Below, piece after piece: positions 52,424 through 60,746 of a DNA stretch of 64,000 nt. The stretch comes from Rhodospirillales bacterium (lineage in GTDB: Bacteria; Pseudomonadota; Alphaproteobacteria; Acetobacterales; Acetobacteraceae). The position numbers were made by a program, and so were the translations under genes. Location: contig JANYFG010000096.1 of the NCBI GenBank assembly GCA_025362815.1, forward strand, positions 1 through 64,000. The letters run 5' to 3'. The first letter of the stretch is position 1, and every line of letters begins with the position of its first letter. Under the pieces are notes generated by a model that was not told where the DNA came from, searched no databases, and saw nothing but the letters and a program-made list of their open reading frames with translations.

Positions 52424-53302
52424 TTAGAAAGTTAAATTACTCTTCCCATAATCCACCACAAAAGCCTGCCGCCCCAGCACATCCATTCCCAAAACCATAT
52501 CGAACGCCGCCTCAGGCACATCGTTCACCGCAAGCGCCGGCGCGTCGATCCGCAGGCCACCCAGCTGGAGGCTGCGGAACGTGTGGCGTTTGACGTCGAA
52601 CGTGCCGCCCAGCCCGAGTGCCTCATGCGTGGGGTCGCGCACGATGTCGGCTTGCGTGAGACCCATCCGATACAGCCCGCGCGCGTTCAGCAGCGACGAC
52701 CCGGCGCCGGTGTCCACCAACGCCTGCAACGGCCGGCCGTCGAGCCGCACCGTCACGAGCATCAAAAACCGCCGCCAGGGCGTGAAGCCCACGGCATGGC
52801 CGGCGCGTGGGCAGGCCTGCGAATCCTGCACCAGAAGCCGCCCGGCGGGCACGTCGATCTCCAGCGTGTAGCGATGCAGCAGATCGGCGCCGAGCAGCCC
52901 CGCCGCCGGGCCGAGATCGAGCGCCATGACGGGCATGCTGAGCGGCACGCGCGGGGTGCGCTGAAACAGCGAAAGCCCCCCCAGAGTCAGCCCCGGCACG
53001 ATGGCGTTGCGATGCTCGTCGAGCCGCCCTCCGGCCCCGCGCATCGCCGTGCCCACCCACTCGTCCAACGACAATCCCAGCCGCGTCACGGTGGCGCGCG
53101 TCAGCACGCTGCGTTCGGCCCCTGTGTCCAGCACCATGCGCAGAGTCTGCCCGCCGAGCGACACCGGCACGACGCAATAGCCGTCGGTCTGCAAGGCGAC
53201 TTCAGCCAGATTCCCACGCGGCGCGCAAGCGTCCGACGCGCGTCCAGGGTGGCCTGCACCGAGAGCCAAACCCAGCCCGGCGAGCAAAGCCCGGCGCTTC
53301 AT
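52424..53302 (-). CDS. Retropepsin-like aspartic protease with two DTG motifs
   Basis: 292 residues from the ATG at 53302, which overlaps the purD stop as ATGA. A Sec or Tat-like signal (MKRRALLAGLGLALGAGHPG) leads into two retropepsin-like halves: VLDTGAERSVLTRA (about 56-69) and LVDTGAGSSLLNARG (about 183-197). Each is followed by a hydrophobic GADLL/GMDVLG pattern (LLGADLLHRY, VLGMDVLGRQ). Two halves in one chain could pair internally like pepsin. Periplasmic, substrate unknown. It follows purD in the operon; the repeat starts 10 nt after its end. Confidence 0.8.
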   Translation of the reverse strand: MKRRALLAGLGLALGAGHPGRASDACAPRGNLAEVALQTDGYCVVPVSLGGQTLRMVLDTGAERSVLTRATVTRLGLSLDEWVGTAMRGAGGRLDEHRNAIVPGLTLGGLSLFQRTPRVPLSMPVMALDLGPAAGLLGADLLHRYTLEIDVPAGRLLVQDSQACPRAGHAVGFTPWRRFLMLVTVRLDGRPLQALVDTGAGSSLLNARGLYRMGLTQADIVRDPTHEALGLGGTFDVKRHTFRSLQLGGLRIDAPALAVNDVPEAAFDMVLGMDVLGRQAFVVDYGKSNLTF

Positions 53303-54576
53303 CCGGCCGATGCGAGCGCGCGCCAGGCGATATCGCGCCGGCAGAACCCGTCCGCCCACGCCAGCGCATCCACCCCGGCATAGGCGCTGGCCCGCGCGGA
53401 GGCGATGCTGGCCCCGGTGGCGCACACGCTCAGCACGCGCCCGCCGTTGCTGACCAGCACGCCATCTAAAAGCGCTGTCCCGGCATAGAACACTTTCACA
53501 TCCGCCACCGCCTCGGCCCCGGCGAGCGAGCCGATCGGCGTGTGCGGCCGGGGTGCCTCGGGATAGCCGGCGGCCGCCATCACCACGGCCACCGCGGCGC
53601 GCTCATGCCAGCGCAGATCGTAATTCCCCAGCTCCCCATCGCAAGCCGCCACCAGCGCGCCGAGCAGATCGGATTTCAGGCGCAGCATCAGGCACTGGCA
53701 TTCGGGGTCGCCGAAGCGGACATTGTATTCGATCAGCTTCGGCCCGTCCGCGGTCAGCATCAGCCCCGCGAACAGAATGCCGCGAAACGGCGTGCCGCGA
53801 CGATGCATCTCCGCCAGCGTGGGCCGGATGAACCGCGTCATGATCTCGGCCTCCAGCGCGGGCGGCAGGCAGGGCGGCGGCGAATACGCGCCCATGCCCC
53901 CGGTGTTCGGCCCCCGATCCCCGTCGAACACCCGCTTATGGTCCTGCGCGGCGCCCAGCGAAATCGCCGTCAGCCCGTCGCAGAGCGCGAACACGCTCAC
54001 CTCCTCGCCTTGCAGGAACTCCTCGATCACCACCGCAGCCCCGGCCGCGCCCAGCGTGCCCGCCTCCATGAAATCGGCAATCGCGCTTTGCGCCTCCGCC
54101 TCGGTCATGGCCACCACCACGCCCTTGCCGGCCGCCAGGCCATCCGCCTTGACCACCAGCGGCGCACCCCGCCGGCTGACGAAATCGCGGGCCGCGGCGG
54201 CATCGTCGAACCGCTCCCACAAGGCGGTGGGAATACCGGCGGCGTCGGCCACCTCTTTGGTGAAGGTCTTGCTGCCCTCCAACGCCGCCGCCGCCGCCGA
54301 GGGCCCGCAACACGCGATGTCGGCGCGCGCCATGGCGTCGGCGATCCCCGCCACCAAAGGCGCCTCGGGACCGGGGATCACCAGATCGATGTTGTTTTCG
54401 GCGGCGAAGATCACGAGCTCGGAGATGTCCATCACCCCGATCGGCACGCACTCCGCCACGGCCGCGATCCCGGGATTGCCGGGGGCGCAATAAAGCTTGC
54501 TCAGCATCGGAGATCCCGCGATCGCCCAGCACAAAGCGTGCTCGCGCCCGCCATTGCCGATTACCAGAACGCGCAT
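53299..54576 (-). CDS. purD: Phosphoribosylamine-glycine ligase
   Basis: 425 residues of an ATP-grasp enzyme: MRVLVIGNGGREHALCWA, PGPEAPLVAGIADAM, LVVKADGLAAGKGVVVA (about 140-156), DHKRVFDGDRGPNTGGMGAYSP (about 210-231) and EYNVRFGDPECQ (about 280). It makes glycinamide ribonucleotide in purine synthesis. It is coupled to the protease gene by an ATGA overlap and is divergent from xseA across 82 bp. Confidence 0.96.
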   Translation of the reverse strand: MRVLVIGNGGREHALCWAIAGSPMLSKLYCAPGNPGIAAVAECVPIGVMDISELVIFAAENNIDLVIPGPEAPLVAGIADAMARADIACCGPSAAAAALEGSKTFTKEVADAAGIPTALWERFDDAAAARDFVSRRGAPLVVKADGLAAGKGVVVAMTEAEAQSAIADFMEAGTLGAAGAAVVIEEFLQGEEVSVFALCDGLTAISLGAAQDHKRVFDGDRGPNTGGMGAYSPPPCLPPALEAEIMTRFIRPTLAEMHRRGTPFRGILFAGLMLTADGPKLIEYNVRFGDPECQCLMLRLKSDLLGALVAACDGELGNYDLRWHERAAVAVVMAAAGYPEAPRPHTPIGSLAGAEAVADVKVFYAGTALLDGVLVSNGGRVLSVCATGASIASARASAYAGVDALAWADGFCRRDIAWRALASAG

Positions 54577-54658
54577 CGCATCACTCCCGTTTCTCGCTTC
54601 GTTCGTCGTGCGGCCGGCCGTACTTTCCGACCCGGGAAAGCTGCCTTAGAATAATAAG

Positions 54659-56164
54659 ATGGACGATGCGCGCACCAATATCCCCGAATACACCGTAAGC
54701 GAAATCTCGGGCGCGGTGAAACGCACCCTGGAAGGCGCCTTCGGCCGCGTGCGGGTGCGGGGCGAGCTGACGGAGGTGAAGCGCTACCCTTCCGGCCACA
54801 TCTATTTTTCGCTGAAGGACGAAGGCGGCAAGATCTCCGGCGTGGTCTGGAAATCCGCCGTCTCCAAGCTCGGCATGCAGCCCGAAAACGGCGTGGAGGT
54901 GATCGCCCAGGGCAAGGTGTCCTCCTACGGCGACCGCTCCAGCTACCAGCTCATCGTCGACCGCATGGACTATGCCGGCGCCGGCGCGCTGCTCGCCAAG
55001 ATCGAGGCCTTGCGACTGCGCCTGGCCGAGGAAGGCGTTTTCGACGCTGCCCGAAAACGCGCGCTGCCGATGCTGCCGGTGGTGATCGGCATCGTCACCA
55101 GCCCGCAGGGCGCCGTCATCCAGGACATTCGCACCACCATTCTACGCCGCTTCCCCCGCGCCCTGCTGCTCTGGCCCGTCCCGGTGCAAGGCGAGGGCGC
55201 GGCCGCCAAAATCGCCGCCGCCATCGACGGATTTTCCGCGATCGCCGCGGGCGGGCCCATTCCCCGCCCGGACGTCATCATCGTCGCGCGCGGCGGCGGC
55301 TCGCTCGAAGACCTCATGGCTTTCAACGACGAAGCGGTGGTCCGCGCCGCCGCCGCGTCCAGCATTCCGCTGATCTCGGCGGTGGGTCACGAAACCGACA
55401 CCACGCTGATCGACTATGCGTCGGACAGGCGCGCCCCCACCCCCACCGCCGCCGCCGAAATGGCGATCCCGGCAAGGTCCGAGCTGCTGTCCGACCTGTT
55501 GCAGAAAGCCGCCCGCCTGGAGGGCAGCCTCGGCCGCATCGCCCAGGAAAAGCGATTGCGCCTGCAACGCGCCGAACGCGGCCTGCCCGATCTCCAAGCG
55601 CTCGCCGGCGCCGCCCGCCAGCGTCTCGAAGACCGCAGCACGCGCCTGATTCTGGCACTTCCCAACCTCGTCGCCGCGCGCAGGGCGGCCCTCATCCGGG
55701 CGGAGCGCGGCCTGCCGGACCCCGCGGCCCTGGTGGTGCAGGCAAAGCGCACGCTCGGCGACCGCGCTTTAAGGTTGCGCATCGCTCTGCCCAACGTGGT
55801 CAGCGCACGCCGGCAGCAGGTGGCCCTGGCATCGCTTCATCTGCGCTCGGCGCTGCGTCACGCCACCGCCGGCCGCGCGGCAATGGCCGCCCGCGTGCTG
55901 CCCCGCCTGACCGATGCCCCCGTCCGCGCCCGCCTGCGCGAAGCGCATGCCCGGTTGGAGGGCTTGGGCGCGAGGCTGGAATCAGTCTCCCACAAAGCCG
56001 TCCAGGCGCGCGGCTACGCTCTGGTGTACGACGAATTTGGCCAAGCCATCACCACCGCCGCACAAATTCGCCCCGGCGGTAATTTACGCCTGAGCTTCGC
56101 TGACGGCGAAGTGGCAGCAACCGCAAACGGCGGAAGACCAAGACAAATCAGCCTAAATCTCTAG
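54659..56164 (+). CDS. xseA: Exodeoxyribonuclease VII large subunit
   Basis: 501 residues. An N-terminal OB fold (VRVRGELTEVKRYPSGHIYFSLKD, about 32-55), the catalytic core with GIVTSPQGAVIQDI (about 144), ARGGGSLEDLMAFNDE (about 210-225), SAVGHETDTTLIDYASDRRAPTPTAAAE (about 240), and a helical tail. It degrades single-stranded DNA with XseB, which is not here. The helical tail contains a 43-residue segment repeated twice in tandem without gaps (305-347 and 348-390; each starts AERGLPD and contains ALPN-V-ARR). Confidence 0.95.
   Translation: MDDARTNIPEYTVSEISGAVKRTLEGAFGRVRVRGELTEVKRYPSGHIYFSLKDEGGKISGVVWKSAVSKLGMQPENGVEVIAQGKVSSYGDRSSYQLIVDRMDYAGAGALLAKIEALRLRLAEEGVFDAARKRALPMLPVVIGIVTSPQGAVIQDIRTTILRRFPRALLLWPVPVQGEGAAAKIAAAIDGFSAIAAGGPIPRPDVIIVARGGGSLEDLMAFNDEAVVRAAAASSIPLISAVGHETDTTLIDYASDRRAPTPTAAAEMAIPARSELLSDLLQKAARLEGSLGRIAQEKRLRLQRAERGLPDLQALAGAARQRLEDRSTRLILALPNLVAARRAALIRAERGLPDPAALVVQAKRTLGDRALRLRIALPNVVSARRQQVALASLHLRSALRHATAGRAAMAARVLPRLTDAPVRARLREAHARLEGLGARLESVSHKAVQARGYALVYDEFGQAITTAAQIRPGGNLRLSFADGEVAATANGGRPRQISLNL
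55571..55828 (+). repeat. 129-nt tandem duplication in the xseA helical tail
   Basis: Encodes residues 305-347 and 348-390. The two copies align without gaps at AERGLPD, at ALPNLVAARR against ALPNVVSARR, and at several positions between. Divergence shows the duplication is old. Confidence 0.6.
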
Positions 56165-56167
56165 AGC

Positions 56168-56199
56168 GTGATGATTTTGAGTAGAAGCAAAATCATCAC
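56168..56199. repeat. 12-bp inverted repeat directly after xseA
   Basis: Perfect stem GTGATGATTTTG / CAAAATCATCAC with an 8-nt loop, beginning four nt past the xseA stop. It occupies the place of the left palindrome of the compound repeat but has a different sequence. Confidence 0.75.
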
Positions 56200-56218
56200 A
56201 CTCTATTCTTGTTTGATC

Positions 56219-56265
56219 GATCATGTTTATGCGTTCGGGTTAATCAACCCAAACGCATCATGATC
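56219..56265. repeat. Long imperfect hairpin in the xseA/acyltransferase gap
   Basis: About 20 paired bases: GATCATG/CATGATC, a 3-nt bulge, ATGCGTT/AACGCAT, a C-A mismatch, then GGGTT/AACCC around AATC. It is the longest hairpin of the window. Confidence 0.75.
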
Positions 56266-56270
56266 TAATA

Positions 56271-56307
56271 GAATGAAGTTTTTTGGTTTTTTTGTTCACA
56301 AAAGAAC
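56271..56307. repeat. Compound AT-rich intergenic repeat, copy 5 (right half)
   Basis: GAATGAAGTTTTTTG then the palindrome GTTTTTTTGT-TC-ACAAAAGAAC (56286-56307), with one C-to-T change breaking the left arm. Located between the convergent xseA and acyltransferase genes, next to two unrelated hairpins. Confidence 0.8.
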
Positions 56308-56312
56308 ATCTG

Positions 56313-57203
56313 TTACTTGCTGTCCTTCGGCCACCGCCGATGCAACCAAAGCCACTCCCCCGGCCGTGCCCGGATCCAGCGCTCCAATATCCCATTGATC
56401 TCGCTCGTCACCCGCAACAGGTCCGCCTGCCGGTCGCCGCTGTCGGGCAGCACCAGCGGCGCCTCCACCACCAGCCGCAGCCGCGCGGGACCGAGGCGTT
56501 CCACGTGGGCCGGCACCAGCGGGCAGCGATAACGCAGCGCGAAGGCGGCGGCGGCCGGCGCTGTCATGGCGGTATGGCCGAAGAACGGCGCCGCGATGCC
56601 GTCGTTCATCTTCTGATCCACCAGCATGCCCAGGGTGCCACCGTGCCCGAGATGCGCCAGCGCCGCCCGCGCGCCTTTGCTGCCTTTGGCGAAATTCGGC
56701 ACATCCTGGCCCACCGCCGACATTCGCAGCGCCATGATCATCGCATCCACCGCCGGATTGGCGGCCGCGCGATAGAAGCTGCTCAACCGGATGCCGAACG
56801 CCCCCGCCGCGCGCGGCAGCAATTCCCAGTTGCCGATATGGCCGGACACGAAAATGGCACCCCCGCCGTGTGCCGCCAATGCGTGGGCGATCTCCGCCCC
56901 CACGACCTCCCAGCCCGGCCCCACCACGGTGCGTTCCAGCCGGCCGATATGCGGCAGTTCGGCCGCGGTGCGCCCCAGATTGTCCCACACATCGCGCAGC
57001 ACCACGCGGCGCCGGGCGGCATCCAGCTCCGGCATGGCCAGGCGCAGATTGGCATCCCCGATGCGATGAACCGGCAGCAACGGCCCCACCATGCGCGCCA
57101 GAAACCCACCGAGGTTGGACGCCGCCACCGGCCCAAGACGCCGCAGGATCGCCAGCAGCGCGCGCACCGCCAGCGCCTCCACCCAATATTGAACGGCCTT
57201 CAC
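56313..57203 (-). CDS. LpxL/HtrB-type lipid A acyltransferase
   Basis: 296 residues from the GTG at 57203, which overlaps the lpxK stop as GTGA. The acyltransferase motif SGHIGNWELLPRAAG (about 129-143) has the catalytic His and Glu (H-x4-E). FYRAAANPAVDAMIM, GMLVDQKMNDGIAAPFFG and EWLWLHRRWP are further HtrB-type blocks. An N-terminal membrane-binding helix precedes them. It adds a secondary acyl chain to lipid A on the inner membrane. Last gene of the lipid A operon; a compound repeat follows its stop by five nt. Confidence 0.88.
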   Translation of the reverse strand: MKAVQYWVEALAVRALLAILRRLGPVAASNLGGFLARMVGPLLPVHRIGDANLRLAMPELDAARRRVVLRDVWDNLGRTAAELPHIGRLERTVVGPGWEVVGAEIAHALAAHGGGAIFVSGHIGNWELLPRAAGAFGIRLSSFYRAAANPAVDAMIMALRMSAVGQDVPNFAKGSKGARAALAHLGHGGTLGMLVDQKMNDGIAAPFFGHTAMTAPAAAAFALRYRCPLVPAHVERLGPARLRLVVEAPLVLPDSGDRQADLLRVTSEINGILERWIRARPGEWLWLHRRWPKDSK

Positions 57204-58165
57204 GAACCGAGCGCCCGGTCGAGCAACGCCGAGATCGCCGCCTCGTCGTCCCATGCCACGCGGATGCCCACCGCCAGAATATCGCCGCGCTGGTCCGGCG
57301 CCAGGCGCGCCCAATCCTTCGCCGTGGTCACCAAACTCGCGCCCCGCCGTGCCGCCAGCCGCCGCAGCCCCGCCAGGTCCGCTTCCGTGTAGACGTGATG
57401 ATCGGCGAACGCCGCCGTTTCAACCGCCGCATGACCCGCCGCGCGCAGGGTCTCGAAAAACTTGTCCGGCCGCCCGATTCCAGCGAATGCCACGATGGCG
57501 GCCGGCAGCGCCGCCAGATCCGACGCCTCCGGCACCACGCGGGCGCCCAACACCGCAAGCCCGCTCAGCTGCCCCACGGCGCCGGTCAGATCCGGCCCAA
57601 TCAGCACCGCGGCCTGGCAGCGCGATGCGGCGTCGGCCACCTTTTCGCGCAACGGACCCGCCGGGATCACGTGCCCGTTGCCGAACCCCGCCCCCCCGTC
57701 GACCACGATGAGCGAGAGCGTTTTCACGAGCGAGGGATTCTGCAGCCCGTCATCCATCACCAGAACATCGGCCCCTTCCTCCACCGCCAACCGCGCGGTC
57801 GCGGCCCGATCGGCGCCGATATAGGTGGGCGCCAGCACCGCCAGCAACAGCGCCTCGTCGCCGACATCGCGGGCGTCGTGACGCAGCGGGTCCACCCGGG
57901 CAGGGCCACGCAGCGATCCGCCATGCCCGCGTGTGAGAAACGCCGGATTCCGGCCCCGCGCCAGGAGCCGCGCCGCGAGATCCAGCGCCACCGGCGTCTT
58001 GCCGGAGCCACCGGCGCCGGGATTGCCGCAACAAATCACCGGCACCGGCACCACCCAGCCCGGCCGCGCCACGCGCCGCGCCGTGGCTTGGGCATAAAGC
58101 GCCGCCCATGGCCGCAGCACCCAAAGCGGGGCATGGCCGTGCCGCCAGAAGCCCGGCGCCTTCAT
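57200..58165 (-). CDS. lpxK: Tetraacyldisaccharide 4-prime-kinase
   Basis: 321 residues. Walker A GNPGAGGSGKTPVALDLA (about 47-64), Walker B-like LVMDDGLQNPSL (about 136-147), and a C-terminal TTAKDWARL (about 279). An N-terminal segment (PLWVLRPWAALYAQA) probably sits in the membrane. It phosphorylates the lipid A precursor at the 4-prime position. It overlaps waaA upstream (ATGA) and the acyltransferase gene downstream (GTGA). Confidence 0.94.
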   Translation of the reverse strand: MKAPGFWRHGHAPLWVLRPWAALYAQATARRVARPGWVVPVPVICCGNPGAGGSGKTPVALDLAARLLARGRNPAFLTRGHGGSLRGPARVDPLRHDARDVGDEALLLAVLAPTYIGADRAATARLAVEEGADVLVMDDGLQNPSLVKTLSLIVVDGGAGFGNGHVIPAGPLREKVADAASRCQAAVLIGPDLTGAVGQLSGLAVLGARVVPEASDLAALPAAIVAFAGIGRPDKFFETLRAAGHAAVETAAFADHHVYTEADLAGLRRLAARRGASLVTTAKDWARLAPDQRGDILAVGIRVAWDDEAAISALLDRALGS

Positions 58166-59436
58166 GTGCCGGCCCGCGCCAGGCTCAGCAGCCTGTCCGC
58201 CACGCGCCCGGGCAGATCCGCCACCTGGGTCGCAGCCGTCCTCGCGGCGTCCCCCATGGCGGTGCGCCGGGCGGGGTCGTCCAACAGGCCGCCCACCCAG
58301 TCAGCGAGCACCTCGCCATCCGCCACCGTCTGCAAGGCGCCCACTGCCGCCAACGTGGTGACGGCATCGCGGCAATTCTCGGTCAGCGGACCCATCGCCA
58401 CGGCACATCCCAGCCGCGCCGGCTCGATCGGGTTATGGCCGCCGCCGACCGCAAGGCTGCAGCCCACGAAGGCGATGGGCGACAGCCGGTAAAGCAACCC
58501 CAGCTCCCCCAGCGTATCGGCAATCCAGATGCCCCGATCCGGCGGATCCCCGCCCGATGCCCGGCGGCCGATATCCACGCCCGGACAGGCGTCTGCCATC
58601 TCGGCCTCTATCTGCGCCCCGCGCGCGGGGTGTCGCGGCGCGATGATCGTGAGCAGCCGGGGATAGCGCCCCACCAGCGCCCGGTGCACCTCGGCGGCGA
58701 TACGCTCCTCGCCGGGATGCGTGCTGGCGGCCAGCCAGACCGGACGATCGCCGATCACGCCCAGCAGCCGCGCCAGCTCGGCCGCGTCCACCGGCAAGGG
58801 GGCCGCGGCGAATTTGAGGTTGCCGGGGTGCTCCACATCGCGCGCGCCAAGCCGCACCAGCCGTTCGGCGTCGCCACCGCTTTGCGCCTGCACGGCCTGG
58901 AACTGCCCGAACACACGGCGCGCGGCGGCGGGCACCCGCAACCAGTGCGCGAGGCTGGACGGCGAGATCCGCGCGTTGATCAACATCAGCCGCACACCTT
59001 GCGCGGTGCAGGCAGCGAGCAGGTTGGGCCAGATCTCGCTTTCCACGAAGCCCGCCACATCTGGCCGCCAGTGCGCGACGAACCGCTGCGTCCAGCCCGG
59101 CACATCCAGCGGCACGAACCGGTGCAACAGGCGCGCGGCGTCCCCCATCCGGGCGGCCAGAAGCTCCGCCGAGGTGACGGTGCCCGTGGTGACCAGTACC
59201 CAAACCCCCTCTTGCGCCAACAGCGCCGCGATCACCGGCAGGATCGACACCGTCTCCCCAACGCTTGCGGCATGCAGCCAGACCAGAAGGCCCGGCGGCC
59301 GTGGCGTGGCATCCACCCCGCGCCGTTCGCCCAGCCGCGCCGCGATCTCGCGCCCCCGCCCCACCCGGCGCTGCAGATGCAGCCGCAGCAACGGCGCGGC
59401 CAGCGTGCTCAGCCCCGCATACAGCGCCAGCATCAT
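58162..59436 (-). CDS. waaA: Kdo transferase
   Basis: 424 residues, GT-B fold. An N-terminal membrane anchor (MLALYAGLSTLAAPLLRLHL), LLVWLHAASVGETVSILPVIAAL (about 50-72), FVESEIWPNLL (about 129), NARIS, and the nucleotide-sugar region AASTHPGEERIAAEVHRAL (about 236) with GGGHNPIEPARLGCAVAMGP (about 327). It transfers Kdo from CMP-Kdo to lipid IVA, one or more times. Coupled to lpxK and to the DUF374 gene by ATGA overlaps. Confidence 0.94.
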   Translation of the reverse strand: MMLALYAGLSTLAAPLLRLHLQRRVGRGREIAARLGERRGVDATPRPPGLLVWLHAASVGETVSILPVIAALLAQEGVWVLVTTGTVTSAELLAARMGDAARLLHRFVPLDVPGWTQRFVAHWRPDVAGFVESEIWPNLLAACTAQGVRLMLINARISPSSLAHWLRVPAAARRVFGQFQAVQAQSGGDAERLVRLGARDVEHPGNLKFAAAPLPVDAAELARLLGVIGDRPVWLAASTHPGEERIAAEVHRALVGRYPRLLTIIAPRHPARGAQIEAEMADACPGVDIGRRASGGDPPDRGIWIADTLGELGLLYRLSPIAFVGCSLAVGGGHNPIEPARLGCAVAMGPLTENCRDAVTTLAAVGALQTVADGEVLADWVGGLLDDPARRTAMGDAARTAATQVADLPGRVADRLLSLARAGT

Positions 59437-60125
59437 CGAAACGCGTCCTCTGCTGCTTCGGACGCCGCGATGAGTGCCCGCGAAATCACCGGCAGCATGT
59501 CCGCCCCGCCGTCACGCGCAACCGCGATCGGCGCCGCGCAGACCAGAACGCCCCGCCCCCAGGGCAGCGGCACGATCATCCGGTCCCAGCTGCCGAGCAC
59601 GAGCCGTCGCCGCATCTGCGCGGCACAGGGCAGCACCACGCAGCCGGACAATCCCGCCAGCAACGCCACCCCCGGCGCCGCCACGCGACGCGGCCCCCGT
59701 GGCCCGTCGGGCGTGATCGCCACCTGATCGCCGGCCTCCAGCGCCGCAAGCAACGTCATCGCCCCCGCCGCGCCGCCGCGATTCCGCCCGCCCCTGGCGC
59801 TCGACCCATGCGCCACCTTCAGCCCGAACCGGCCGATGACGTCGCCGATAAAGCGGCCATCGTTGTGCCGGCTGACCAGCACATGCAGCGCCAGCCCCGG
59901 CGTGGCCTTCCGCGCGCGTGCCCACAACGCCGGCATCAGCGGCAGATGCTCGTGCCAGAACGCCGCGATCACCGGAGCCCCCTGCTCGAACGGCGCGAAA
60001 TGCGCCTGCCCGATCACCGTCCAGCGCGTGGTGGACAGCGCGAAATCGAGATACCGCCCCAGCACGGCGGCCAGCATGCGCAGCGCGGCGGGATGACGCA
60101 GCAGGCGCTTCAGCACGGCGGGCAC
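59433..60125 (-). CDS. DUF374 lysophospholipid acyltransferase-like protein
   Basis: About 230 residues from the GTG at 60125 (another GTG at 60116 is possible; no ATG fits). The family motif FWHEHLPLMPALW (about 52-64), VSRHNDGRFIGDVIGRFG, TPDGPRGPRR (about 147-156) and CAAQMRRRLVLGSWDRMIVPLPWGRG match DUF374, which is distantly related to glycerol-3-phosphate and lipid A acyltransferases. In alphaproteobacteria it typically precedes waaA, as here, with an ATGA overlap, so a role in lipid A or core lipid modification is likely but unproven. Confidence 0.85.
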   Translation of the reverse strand: MPAVLKRLLRHPAALRMLAAVLGRYLDFALSTTRWTVIGQAHFAPFEQGAPVIAAFWHEHLPLMPALWARARKATPGLALHVLVSRHNDGRFIGDVIGRFGLKVAHGSSARGGRNRGGAAGAMTLLAALEAGDQVAITPDGPRGPRRVAAPGVALLAGLSGCVVLPCAAQMRRRLVLGSWDRMIVPLPWGRGVLVCAAPIAVARDGGADMLPVISRALIAASEAAEDAFR

Positions 60126-60191
60126 GGGGTGGACATCATGGCAGCGCCGGTAGCATGCATGGGGGGAGGCGGCAAACGAACGGGAGCACCG

Positions 60192-60737
60192 GTGCGGATC
60201 ATTGCAGGCGAATGGCGCGGACGCCTTCTTTCGGCCCCCGCCGGCGCGGCCACGCGGCCCACCGCCGAGCGCATGCGCCAGGCCTTGTTCGACATGCTGA
60301 TGCACGCCCCCTGGGCCGAAGGCGCCCTTTCCGGCGCCCAGGTGCTGGATGCCTTCGCCGGCACCGGCGCGCTGGGGCTGGAAGCCCTGTCACGCGGCGC
60401 GGCGCGGGCGCATTTCATCGAGACCGACCGCCACGCCTTGGCGGCGCTCCGCGCCAATGTCGGCGCCTGCAAGGCCGCTGATCGCGCCGTGGTGATGGCC
60501 GGAGACGCCTTGCGGCCGAAGCCGGGCGTGGCCTGCGGGCTGGTGTTCCTCGACCCGCCCTACGGCCAGAACCTGGTTCCCAAGGCGCTGGCCGCGCTCA
60601 CCCAGGCCGGATGGATCGCCCGGGGCGCCCTCGTGATCGCCGAGACCGGACGCGAGGAGACGCTCGACCTGCCGTTCGACAAACAGGCCGAACGCCCCCA
60701 TGGCGCCGCGGTGGTCACGGCCTGGCGAGCGATCTGA
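60192..60737 (+). CDS. rsmD: 16S rRNA guanine(966)-N2 methyltransferase
   Basis: 181 residues from the GTG at 60192, with GGGAG seven nt upstream; an in-frame ATG at 60159 adds a Gly-rich tail. MRIIAGEWRGRLLSAPAG, RPTAERMRQALFDML, VLDAFAGTGALGLEALSRGA (SAM site, about 52-71) and the catalytic LVFLDPPYGQ (about 117-126). It methylates G966 in the 30S P-site. Divergent from the lipid A operon, with 66 bp between starts. Confidence 0.93.
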   Translation: MRIIAGEWRGRLLSAPAGAATRPTAERMRQALFDMLMHAPWAEGALSGAQVLDAFAGTGALGLEALSRGAARAHFIETDRHALAALRANVGACKAADRAVVMAGDALRPKPGVACGLVFLDPPYGQNLVPKALAALTQAGWIARGALVIAETGREETLDLPFDKQAERPHGAAVVTAWRAI

Positions 60738-60746
60738 CGCGGGACT

